From positions 49,936,734 to 50,000,733 of the forward strand of contig OX365946.1 of assembly GCA_947247005.1 (NCBI GenBank): a DNA stretch of 64,000 nt, read 5' to 3'. This DNA comes from Spisula solida (taxonomy: Eukaryota; Mollusca; Bivalvia; Venerida; Mactridae). The notes below the pieces were generated by a model that was given only the letters and a program-made list of their open reading frames with translations, searched no databases and was not told the origin of the DNA. Within the stretch, counting starts at the first letter, position 1, and the number at the start of each line of letters is the position of its first letter. Shown here piece by piece: positions 1-11,800 of the stretch. Both the position numbers and the translations under genes were made by a program.

Positions 1-1041
1 AGTACCACAACTGGAATCCTGGATACAGGTCTCTAAGCATTCTTCAAAACTGATGTTGGGTATCTCATTATATTCCAGAGAATAAACACCAGTTTTCTTG
101 AATTGTGTAAATGTATCTGCAAATCCATCATAACAAGTGCTTACACATAGGCGACTAGAAAAATCGTAGCTTTTACCAAGTGGACACTGGCATACGTTTG
201 CTATACAATCGACGGATGATGCCAAACTGCAAGTAGTGAGTAAATAACATGATATACCTCCTGATGGACACGATGGAGTGTATTGCCATACATCGTTGTC
301 ACAAGTGATTTGCACAGGACCAGTACCATATTCGGTCGTGGCGCACATAAATGACACGTTAGAAGTGCTGCTGAACGTCTGTGTTGTTGCTATGTTACTG
401 TAGTCTCCTCCCGTGTAACTTGTTATTCTATTGTCTGACACAACATCCACTTGGAGAATTTTTACGAAAATACTTTCCAGTATGACTGGATATTCACAAT
501 CTTGCAAAATACAGGTTGGTAATTCACTCCACAAACCGTTGGGAGAGCAAATTAAGACACGAGGACCGTAAAGGACATACGGAGGTATACATTCAAATCT
601 GATTAAAGATCCAGCTTCGTTGGTATTCCCTAACTTTATACCGTTTTCAACAACCATCAACGTAAGGGGATTACATCCTTCTGGTTCGCAGTTATATCCT
701 TTGGTGGAATCTTCGCAAAATTGTTCCTCTGGGCACGATATATTTTCACAATGACCTAAGTTCGGGATGGGAAGAGAATGTACGTCACCGAACACCCATC
801 CTACAGAAAAGTCTAAAGTGTTGCCAGCACCGACTGTAATAGTATTCAGTTCACATAAGCTTAAACGTCTATTAAAGTTGAATGACTCGCACTTTGACCG
901 CATGTAACATCCTTTAAAACATTCGTTCACGCTCTGTTTTATTACAGATGAAGTAGTCAGACTATTCAGTCTTCTACTATGAATCACTTTGCTTTGAATA
1001 TATGCAAAATAACATAAAACTAATGTTGTCCTGAAAAGCAT
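1..1041 (-). CDS. First coding exon of a secreted/membrane mosaic protein (PAN, EGF-like, sushi); partial, runs off the left edge
   Basis: An uninterrupted 347-codon frame begins with ATG at 1041-1039, preceded by an in-frame TGA at 1050-1048, and stays open to base 1. The start MLFRTTLVLCYFAYIQS is a plausible signal peptide. Residues about 33-80 look like a PAN/apple module (NECFKGCYMRSKCESFNF, then CELN). Residues about 97-115 form a short EGF-like stretch (CENISCPEEQFCED). Next comes a sushi/CCP module ending in GLWSELPTC, then a second cysteine-rich region, an EGF-like CQCPLGKSYDF, and the start of another PAN-like module (SFEECLETCIQDSSC). These families mediate extracellular protein or carbohydrate binding, so a secreted or surface role is inferred. 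The rest of the gene lies outside the window. It has its own start and signal peptide, so I treat it as separate from the receptor gene upstream on the same strand. The exact gene is not recognised. Confidence 0.75.
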   Translation of the reverse strand, partial: MLFRTTLVLCYFAYIQSKVIHSRRLNSLTTSSVIKQSVNECFKGCYMRSKCESFNFNRRLSLCELNTITVGAGNTLDFSVGWVFGDVHSLPIPNLGHCENISCPEEQFCEDSTKGYNCEPEGCNPLTLMVVENGIKLGNTNEAGSLIRFECIPPYVLYGPRVLICSPNGLWSELPTCILQDCEYPVILESIFVKILQVDVVSDNRITSYTGGDYSNIATTQTFSSTSNVSFMCATTEYGTGPVQITCDNDVWQYTPSCPSGGISCYLLTTCSLASSVDCIANVCQCPLGKSYDFSSRLCVSTCYDGFADTFTQFKKTGVYSLEYNEIPNISFEECLETCIQDSSCGT

Positions 1042-4000
1042 GTTCCCTCAATACCCTCGGATATATTTACTAATTAATTCCCTATAGTTGCAACATTCGA
1101 AGACACTGGATATTGAATGAGAATGTCAGACAAGTGTATGGCTCAGTCAAATACGCAACCATGATGTTTGTGTTCAATGTATTCAAAAAATACGAAATAT
1201 ACGTGGATGAAATATAACGCCGAATGTTATATATTAATTGTTATATTATATTTAAATGAAATAATTAGTACAATAGTGTAAACAACCACAATGACATACA
1301 TTGCTAAAAAGTTGGATTTAGATTGAAACAAATGGTTTACAAATTGACTGTTTGCAGATCTATTAAGGTTAAAGTACTGATTGCCTCCAATAAGTATATA
1401 TTGTTGCTTGGTCGATATTATGGTCTTTCCGTATACTTTGTATTATTGGTGAACAAATATATGAGCCAATACATGTTTGCTTAAAGTGAAGTGTATAAAA
1501 GGATGACTTGTAAGATTAAAATCTGAACGTCCGGTATCTGGTTTGTTCTCATGAAAGGTTTTTATTTACCTGCCTTTTACTGGTTATAATCAATGGACCT
1601 GCGAAGTCTCCATTTCACTGTATATAATCCAGTCCTGGATAAACGTATTGACGTTACGCACAATGCTGCGACCAATTTCGGTAACATAACGTTGACGCTA
1701 TGCATTATATACATAATTATATGGATTTAAGCGATATTCAGACATTAATCAGAAAGCAAGCATTATTATTAAATGATTAATAGTACAAGTGTAGTAAATT
1801 TAATTTTCGCAGTTAATTAGCCCTATAATTATTGATAGAACATAAAACGTTTTTTAAAAAAAGACGTTTGCGTAAGATTCGCGTCGTGCTACACTTAAAT
1901 ATAAATAACTTGTCCATTTTTACAAAAACAATGTTTGCTGAATAAACTCGAGTAAACGAGTCGCAATTATTTGGACAAGCAATACTATAAATGTAATGGC
2001 ATTGTATTGCATTTTACGTGTAAACGCACACATTTTACCAATTATATGCAAATTAAATGTCAAACGAAAACTTTTTCAAACACATATATAACAATGACAT
2101 GATAAAAGAATAGTGAGAATACTTGCCAAATAAGAGTTTTATGGTACCTAGTAGGCTCTACTTTGGACTTTTCCTGCCACGGTTTCTTTCTGTGTAATTT
2201 TGAGCAAAGCAAAGCGACTTATTTTTTCTTTAAAAAGGCAAATGGCATGAATTGTGTATTTTAAATGTAATGCTTCAGCTCGGATAACGCATGGTGTTAG
2301 GTCACATTTTGTTACACATACGCACATACGGTGAATAAAGTTCAGAAAAAATGATGGATTGGTTTATTAACTGTAAACTTTGAATTTTTATAATTTTGAA
2401 TGTGAATATTGCCTACGTACCGTGAAGGATCGGGTTATTGAGATACCTTTAAATCTTCGTAATAAATAATTCATGGATCATCGTATGGTTATGTACCAAG
2501 ACAATTCCACGTCTCATTTTAAAATCATATAAGAGCTGGAGTTGATTAAAATGATACGAAGCCATCGTCGGAACCTACGGTATCACATTCCGTTTATACT
2601 ACAATTCATGATAAATTTATACCGGACTCCGCTTATAAACAAAACTTAAATACGTATATACGTACGTAATGTCCAAGACGCCATCATGGGTAATTGACAA
2701 AGAACGACACAGGACGTCATTTGCTTAATTCGTTAATGCACACTGTGCATTATGGTGTTTGATGGCACTGAAGAAAAGTGCACTGGTGTGCGATAAATAC
2801 GGAATGTCACTGCAGTGTGTTGATCCGTTTGGGCCGTATTTATTATCTCGATGTGCTTGTGAGTGTGTGAACTAAGTAAGAAAAGTATAAGTAATATGGT
2901 CTATATGCCCCTTTGTATTTTAAAAGTAATCTTCGAACATTGAATTGAATAGTTGGATTTTTGTTTCACTCCGAATAAAATACATTGATAAATACTTTTA
3001 TTCCAAGTACAATACTAATATATATTGATGAATATTAACTATAAACAACATGATAACAACATGACATTGTTCTAATGATATAATGGAATATTTAAACACA
3101 ACAAATCCAACAATTAAACACACATCTAAAAAACAAAATGTATATTTACTAAAACAGTCTGAATACTGAAGCCTTCTGAAATAATTTTCTTTTTTTCAAT
3201 ATATTTTAATATAATATTTTCTAAGATCAAAACATCATATAATACCAATTTTTTGGAATAATTATTGCTTTTGGTATAACAATTTCAAAACACGCGACAC
3301 GTGAATCATTTCTCAAATTTATTAATAATAGACTGAAAACATCTTTCATGAATGATCGAATAACAGCAACCAAGTGATTTTAAAATCTTTCCCTTCCTGA
3401 TACGCTGGAAATCTTAAGTATTTTTGACATATTATACATTCCTCTTCAATTATTGCATTCTTAAATATTTTAGATCTTCCTTTATTATTTTCAATTCTAG
3501 ACACTTTTCTATTTGATGTTGTAATGAAAAATTCCAATATGGCTGTTACTTTATTGATGGTGGAAACACTAAATTCACTTTTTCAAATAAAATTCCCATT
3601 TTTGTTGTATCCTTATAATAAAACTAAAACTTTTTAAAACACTAAATGTATTCTCATATTTCAATTTATATATAAGCTACTTTTTAACATTGGAAATCTG
3701 TAACATATATGTATTTATTAAATTAAAAATAAAATTCCACTATCATTTCTCCACCAATTCATATAGCATAGCACTGTTCCAAAAGATAAACTCTTCTTCA
3801 ATATTTACTATATTAAAAAACCCGGTCTAAATGAAATGTTCTATCATTTCAGTATTGTAATTACCCATAAGCAACCAAGATGTTTTCATTTATACATCTT
3901 TATTTACCATATAAAGTTATTTACTATGTCTAAACATTATTTCAAATATCTCAATATTCAGCTAATCGTCTGGCGTTTGTAATGATCTTGTTATCCATAA

Positions 4001-5340
4001 TTTGTGAGTTATTAATTAATTTAACAATATTTACAGCCAGGATGTATAAACGAAATAGTCATCCTGACATAACCACCAAAAATCAGGTGACAGTTGGAGT
4101 GATTTTTTGAATCGATAATGAATGTTAATTGGCATTTTCGACTGGGTAGTTTTGTGGAGCAGGTTATAGCCTTGTTCCAGTCCCTAATATTACAGTAGTG
4201 TATTGAAATATTGTTGTAATATTGGGGTCGATTCATGAAATCACTCCAACTGCCATGTGATTTTACACGAAGGCGTTTGTATTGCAATCAAATTTTAAGT
4301 GCAACCTGTACGTGTACGTTGTGCTACAAGTACAGGTTCTGGTGCATGTTCCTTTCGCAACCTCTCTGATAAACGGAGAGGTACAAACTGCATTTTTAAT
4401 TTTCTTGCAAAACAAAACGTGTACGTATACAATATCGTGTGATTGTCGTCCAAGACAATGCGTGACTTCGAAATTGTAAAACATATACATTTTTATCACA
4501 TGTATATATAGTATAATCACATTTATAAAGCGTTTATTAAGCAACTTCGCATTCAAAAATGCTCTACAATCACAGTCACGTCATGGTTAAAAATCTAAAT
4601 AGATACAAGCATGTAAATCAAAAGTACTGAAATGGATATAGCATAAAAACACATGGATATATAAAGCAAAAATGAAGTACAATATCATTATAACATGAAA
4701 GCATAATTATTACACCCCGTCAGTAATAAACGCACGAATGATAACACTAGCCTTTGTTTACGAATAAAAATGAAAATTAAATGCATTTTTGTTCAATCTT
4801 TGGCATGATCACTTTTAGTGCATATACTTTTAATCTACACTGAAAACAAGCGGTCAGTTGACGGTGTAGTGTTTATATTATGCAGATTTATTTATTGAAT
4901 TATAGAGTTATCTCCGACGAGCTATACGATGTTCGCAGGTACGTTTTAACACATATACATAATAAAAACAAGTACTGTTTTAATTCTAACATTGATATAC
5001 TAGTACTTTTATCATTGATCAGTGATATACACACAGGTAACTGTATCATTGCTAAAGACTACAAAACCTTCTTTTTTAGATTTATGTTATTTTAGAAAGG
5101 TGCATTTGTACTCAAGTGGTCAGATTTGCATGGTATCGAAAACAAGAATTGGCTTTCGATATCTTCATAGAGTAATTACATTCTGTACCTCAGTGACTGT
5201 GTGGTCAATCTCCCCTGTCAAGAACCTTTCTAAGATATTATAAATTTTATACTTGTTTTCTACTCTTTATTAACGATACAGTTACCAGTGGATATACACT
5301 ATATCAATGTTAAAATATCTTCAATGTTAAATAAATATAC
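1042..5340. other. Intergenic region between the two minus-strand genes
   Basis: I see no convincing exon here on either strand. It should hold the promoter of the gene starting at 1041 and the 3' flank of the receptor gene, but no clear TATA or initiator can be called. Contents are AT-rich sequence, a partial inverted repeat at about 4046-4260 (arms around a TGGAGTGATTT motif), and the left part of a foldback element starting at 5033. The small open frames here show no domain signature. Confidence 0.5.
5033..5287. mobile_element. MITE, family with TIR ACAGGTAACTGTATCATT (copy 1)
   Basis: The left end reads acaggtaactgtatcattg and the right end carries the inverted form with a few mismatches (attaacgatacagttacc). 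Other copies lie at 27327-27461 and 52615-53573. Interior sequence around gatatcgaaagccaattct is shared, in inverted orientation, with the 52.6-kb copy. No coding capacity is seen. A minus-strand AATAAA at 5266-5271 lies inside this element about 410 bases past the receptor stop codon, so it could serve as a poly(A) signal; that is only a guess. Confidence 0.65.
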
Positions 5341-5682
5341 ATGTCCATTCATTTCCAGCCAAGATGTCGCCTTCCTCCTGGTTGTATGGTGATGACTTGT
5401 GACTTACATGTCCATTCATTTCCAGCCAAGATGTCGCCTTCCTCCTGGTTGTATGGTGATGACTTGTGACTTACATGTCCATTCATTTCCAGCCAAGATG
5501 TCGCCCTCCTCCTGGTTGTATGGTGATGACTTGTGACTTACATGTCCATTCATTTCCAGCCAAGATGTCGCCTTCCTCCTGGTTGTATGGTGATGACTTG
5601 TGACTTACATGTCCATTCATTTCCAGCCAAGATGTCGCCTTCCTCCTGGTTGTATGGTGATGACTTGTGACTTACATGTACA
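5341..5682. repeat. Minisatellite, 67-bp unit, five full copies
   Basis: The 67-base unit (beginning atgtccattcatttccagcc) recurs at 5341, 5408, 5475, 5542 and 5609, nearly identical, with a partial sixth start at 5676. On the minus strand each unit contains ACAT followed by GTAAGT, a consensus splice donor. The same motif directly follows the receptor's last coding exon. The array therefore begins within a few bases of the stop codon at 5683-5685. Confidence 0.9.
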
Positions 5683-5811
5683 TTAGTTTTGTTTAGAGTT
5701 ACATTCAAGGAGACGACTAACAATGACACCCAATGTGTACACGCTCTCTGTTCTGTTCTCAAATGACGTACTGTATATTGGTGGTTCAAATATCTTGATA
5801 TCTCCAGTAAC
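5683..5811 (-). CDS. Receptor last coding exon: kinase-like C-lobe fragment and stop
   Basis: The acceptor TGTTTCAG precedes GTTACTGGAGAT, and phase 0 matches the previous exon. The exon encodes 42 residues and a TAA at 5683-5685. The segment [15 protein letters not shown] fits the kinase alpha-F signature (SDVYSLGVILWELL type), and KIFEPPIY stands where the activation segment and APE motif would be. No DFG is present. The domain stops right after alpha-F, so alpha-G to alpha-I are missing. An alternative donor (GAAT then GTAACT) could continue the frame into an exon I did not find. Confidence 0.6.
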   Translation of the reverse strand, partial: VTGDIKIFEPPIYSTSFENRTESVYTLGVIVSRLLECNSKQN

Positions 5812-8800
5812 CTGAAACACAAACATTTCACAATTCAACAATATTACATAGTTAGCAGCACCAACACTTATTGTGTTTTTATTCTTTCGTGGTTTGTAGT
5901 ACCGAGATAAGACAAAACCCTTCAAGAGTAGCAATTTTTAGATACTCTGTTTTGTTACTTTCTAACCTATAATTTGCTGTATATTTATTTATTTATTTTG
6001 TCTTCACGAACTCTAAATTCTCATAATAAGACCACTTGATTGCCTTAATATAATCTACGTTGCGTATGTTGTTGGCGTACATCGAGTATTTATAACATTC
6101 TTACACTTCATTGTTTAATAAAATACGTTTTAGAAGTACGGTTGTTTATATTTTTACATCAAAAGAAAGACAAACAATGACCATCGCCATGCTAGCAATT
6201 TGGTTCGCATTTACGTTTAATAATTATTATACATTGAATTAGACATGCAATTCCTATAATGATGAAGTTAAACGAATGCATGACAGTATTATCATTTACA
6301 CCGAAACAATAGATCAAATTCAAAGGTTACAGTACAGTGTATAAAAATACTCGAATTTATTGATAAAAGATCAAACAACCTTTCCATGTTCCACAGTAAC
6401 AAACACGACACTGGTGTCAAATTGTTCTATAATCATCGAGTTCTTATGGAAAAGATGAAGATACCGTGTCAGCTGTGCGGTGAGGTTCAGTAAAGCTTTT
6501 GGTGTCACTTCAATGTGTTGTTGAAGTACGCTTTTAATGCTCACCAATGTCACACCATGCACCTCTTTTTGTGGCAAGATGTATGCCGCAATTCTGTCAA
6601 ATCTCCGCTTCTTGGCAGCTATATAAATACAAAAATGTAATAAATTTTGAAACACAACGGTAGCAAATTAATTTTGCATAGGGCCTGTACAGTATTATAC
6701 ATTAACATTATATAAAAGGTCAACCATTATCATATTCATTCATATTGTTTTCAAGAATCGTTGTTGTTTTATTTATTCATTACACAAAGCAATTTCTTCC
6801 GCAAACCCTTTCGTTATATGTATAAACTGTTCCAATGCGACTTCCGTTACTATGCCAATCGGCAAAAATGGTTGACGGCGGTGAGTGAAATCCTTTGTTT
6901 ATCTTTACTAATTACAAAGAAGTCCGAATTTTAAAAATCGGGGAATGTAGTGCTATGTAGATATGACCAGGGCTGGTATTCACAAAGCATCTTAGCTGAA
7001 AACTTAAATATTTTGACTTAAGTTAAAAGTTAGTATTGCGTTTATCGTGCACAAATTGAAGATTAACCCATGTTTTCTTAGTGATTATAGTAGCTCTTTA
7101 CATAATGATTTTAACGTATGCAAAAAATCAATAATATTGATTGTCATGTTAGGCTGACATACGTTAGAAATTTTCGTGTTTTCAAAAAAAATCTAAGTTT
7201 TCTACTAAGATGCTTTGTGAATACCAGCCCAGGCCTTGTTGTAAACGCACAATATTCAGAATAAATTCTGAATCCGATCTTGAGGTTAACGGTCTTAAAT
7301 TTAAATCATCTCATATTGTTATTTACCCATGTATGGAAAATATAGTGAAGTTCTTTCTATTAAAACATTCGTAAAATCATATTAACACATGGTTTCATGC
7401 CCGTCAATTCACACGTGTCCGCTAGGTGGCACTATGACGTTCGAAACAACATGTTTATGACCAAATTAAATACACCAACATGAAGAGAAGTCAATGTTTG
7501 TTTGTATCAAGTTTCAAGAAAATCGGCCAACATTTATTTTTTCCCGAGGAACGTGGTCATCAAACTGAACAGTTTGGATAAGAATTATGCAATAAATATA
7601 GAAAATACTAATCGAAATGACGGTTGGCATTTCGAAAAAAATATTACATTACAAGATAGGTGGGTGGGGTAATTTTTTTGAAATATTGCTATTTATGCCA
7701 AATGACTTTTGGGAGTCAATTTCGTTTGGTAATGTGTGTTTATGTGTTTTCGCGATATTTACATTTTAAATGAATTTTATTTTAAACGTGTTCCTTGATT
7801 TTCTCAGTATCTATGCGTAATTTAACTAAAATAAAAGCAAAATTTGCGAAAAAAATACCTCGGTGACATATCGTTTTAATGGATAAGTTTGAAAATCTAT
7901 ATCACTAGGCTTACTTAACAAAATATTTTAAAAGTTTAATGTAAAAAAAAGTTATAAGGATTTTACCTGGGCGCTATTTTGCTGCATTAACTATTAAGTG
8001 GGTGGGATAAAAGAGCAATATATATAAGACCAAAATTAAATATACCATTTTTGGTATCTTGACTATTTATAACAATGTGTACCCAAACTATATTGAAAAA
8101 TATTTTATTGTTAGATCACAGAAATCAAATAATAAAGTCAAATTTGAACACCACCACCAATTTACCAATTTCAATGTTATTATAAAAAAAAGTTCATACA
8201 CACTTCAAACAGGGCTGATTTCTCAGAAAACGAGTTCCATGACCTAGTGTTTTTGCATCATATTTTGTGTCAGAATAGATTTCTCTACTTCCTGGCAAAA
8301 TTTGAGGGATCCAAACCGCACCAACATCCTTAAGTTATTTTACCTTTTATGGTCATTCCCTTGCTCACATGTTGATGGGGTATGTCTTGTTGCTTCTGAA
8401 AGGTATATTGTTCTTAAATTGTATACTCGATTTGTTACAAGTTAATAAGTATTTAAAGCTGACAATTTCATGTGTTATTGGTACAACTTTCTAGAGATCA
8501 AATCATTGTTTTAGAGTTTCAGTGATATACGCACCACGTATCAACAACCGAATTATCCCGACACTTCATAATACCGTAGACGTTTATTTTATAAAAACAA
8601 TATGTCTGATCCAGACGTTAACTTTATAAAAACAATATGTCACAGGGTTTGATTCCGAGATAAGGGGTTTTCCAATTACCTAACTATCCCTTTCTAGCAT
8701 ACAGAACACACAACAGTATGCTTTTTATATTACATCATTCCTTCAGCAATTCGATATATTTTATGTTCTACAATTATCTTGAATATTGACATGAACAAAA

Positions 8801-11800
8801 GTTTTAACTTCCAGGGTACTGCTTTATTAAAGCACTTCCGGAAATATTAAACTTTCGCCGGTATTTAAAAGCAACATACTTGTACTACTACAAATTGGGA
8901 CATATATTGTTTGTAGGAGTTCATTTTATAGCTGACACATTATTGATAATACAGATCCATTAATATGTAGGTTGGTACACAATTATCGAGAGAAACAGCA
9001 TTCTTGCCTCAGTACTTTACATTATTTGGCTTAGTAAACGACGTCAACACGAGTCAATTCCACGGAAGCGGGGCGCCATTAATAACCAGTGCTTCAATAA
9101 AGCACATTTAAGAATAATATAATATACAAAAAGAACAATGAACTGACCGTGTTATAGCACGGATTAGTATATATTCATTCTCTATGAATTGTACGTACCC
9201 TTTTCCTGAGGAAAACAGTTAATGTATATAGGACGGGATTAAGAGCAGAATTCACCGGAAGAACGAATACAACAATCCAGGCATATACTTCTCCAGGGAT
9301 TACATATCCAGCCAGTGCCATTATACCTAGAAGTATAAAGTGTATGATCTCAGTTTCTTATTTTCATTACCTCCTTATACATGTACATTTGTATGTTGAA
9401 CAAAATGTGAGTAACAATTGTTATCGTGCCGGTATTTGATTTTACATGTATATCTAGGGTTGCTTACACATTTATGTGTGTATCTAGGTAGTGTGCAAGC
9501 AGAAACTAATGATAGCACTCTCAGTATAGTTTACGAATCACACCATATTGTAATCCCCTAGCTGTGTGCATACCGTTAGATGAACCACAGGGGGTCGTAT
9601 CGAATTTTACCATTATAGTTTGTTGGTAACCTATATAATATGAACTACCAAATGATGAAATACTATGCGGCCACCTATGGTTTGTTTAAAACGTTATTCG
9701 GGATTTTTTCCATGAACGCATGGGTGATTAGACAGTCAGTCTGTTGGATACATCTAACAATTCTTTGAGAAGACCCCTCAACAAAATCAGTTTATCAGCT
9801 TCGCTATTCAGGTTTCCGTCTCAGTGTGTACAAGTCCACTAGTATATGTATAGCTGATTACATGTCATTACACCTTGAATTTCTTGGATAGCTTCATGCC
9901 TCTTGTTCAGATACATACATAGATTATTGGAAAAAAATGTCTAGCTGTGAATAGAATCTTACCATAAATATACTATTCATGACCGAAGGATAAAGATAAC
10001 ATGACACTATTGATAACAATGCTATACTTATTAAGATAAGTAACTGGCGGTAAAGATATCGACTTACCCATACAACCAATCGGGATCCAGCAACAGAAAT
10101 CTGTCGCAACCACCAATAAAAGGTTCCTTGCTAGGGTAAGTTCTATCTGTCTACTTGCATTGCTAGTACCACTGTTTTTGTTGTTTAACATCTTTGAGGA
10201 AGCCTTTTTTTCCAGATATATCGAGAGTTGTCCAAGTGCAATGCCGATGAAAGTGATGAAGTTGACACCAATAAAGATGACGACAGCATAAAGCCAACCA
10301 GCCTGTCTATCACGGGTCAGAGGTAAAGCAACACAAACCCCTGATTTCGAATAGAACTTATCCTCAAAATATTGCCTAGCAATGAGTGGTGTGGCAGATA
10401 TACTTATCGACACTAACCAAGCAATTGATGCTGCAATGCATGCACTTTTCGGAGTGAACCTGACTCCTCTAAACGGATATTTGATAATCAGGAAACGATC
10501 AAGTGTGATCAAACATACAAACAAGACACTTGCTTCCGAGGATACAGTGGATAGAATTCCAGCAACTGTGCACCAGCCACTATTTCGCCAGTACTCGTCC
10601 TGGAATATATATCTGGAACATATTGTAATACATGTACATGTACAATATGACAGAAATGTGTATAGAATAATAGATCACTATAATAGATATCTGCATGGAT
10701 AGCCTAGTAGTATAGCATCCGCTTTTCGAGTACAAGGGTCCCGGATTTGATCAAATGTACAAACCAAAGTCATTACCGTCTTACAGATACCACCGTCTCT
10801 GTCCCGAGCCTGAATGCTTTAAAATCTCTCCATCGGGTGCTAGCAGCATTCTTGGACAAGAATGAAATTGTACGGTATAAATATATGTTCAATATATTTA
10901 AACAGTTAACATTATCAGTTTTATTTCAAGTGACAATATTATGTGTATTTACCGAGCCGATTCACACTACACGCATGTACAGTATTCACCCTCGTGTCTG
11001 CCTGTGGATTTTGACGAGTATCCACATTAAAGATGAAGGGCTAAGTGCCGAACAAGTATTTTTCTAATTATTCAAACGATGTAAGAGATACAGATTAGAC
11101 ACAAATAGTGGATCAAAAATACTCTTCTCCAGCGTGTGACCTTAACCTTCAACCAAGACAGCTGAACTAAGCTTTGTGTCTTTTGGGCCGACGTGTGGAC
11201 CAAATCTGCCAAGTAAAGTTTTAACTTTCCAGCAAAATTCAAACGATGTAAGAGATACATAGTACACAGATAAATACGACCAAAACACATTTAACTAATG
11301 TCTGGCATTAACCTTCAACCAAGACGGTATTGTATACATGTATGCTTGTTCTGTCAGTTGAGCCGATGTCTTTAACAGTTCAGCATTTGTGCAATCCAAA
11401 ATACAGAGCAGACATGAAAAGAGGACCAGAAACATTTGTTCTCATGTATGGCATTGACTCTCATCAAAGAATGAAACACTGTGCAGTTTGCCCATCGGAT
11501 CGATGTGCTGAAAACGTTTAGTTGACGATGTAAGAGATACAGAGCGGAAAGTTAAAGGGAACGTGTGGACGGATTACCGGATCGGAATACTTTAATACTT
11601 ATCTTCGGGGCATACTTATATTAACTCACATTATGTCACATCCAGTTGTTGCAGGTTTCATGCAGATTCTAGTCTGCTGTAGATAACAAAGTGTTATCTT
11701 GACTTACCTCTTTCTGAAGGACGAGTCAGCGATGGCAATGATTAGAAGATAGACACCCATGAAGAAGTCGGCAACTGCTAGATTGGTGACAAAAATTCCA

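Noticed and set aside
3346..3537. Small minus-strand frame as an exon of the left-edge gene or receptor
   Set aside because: No acceptor/donor pair in a useful phase and no domain similarity; the left-edge gene already starts with a signal peptide at 1041.
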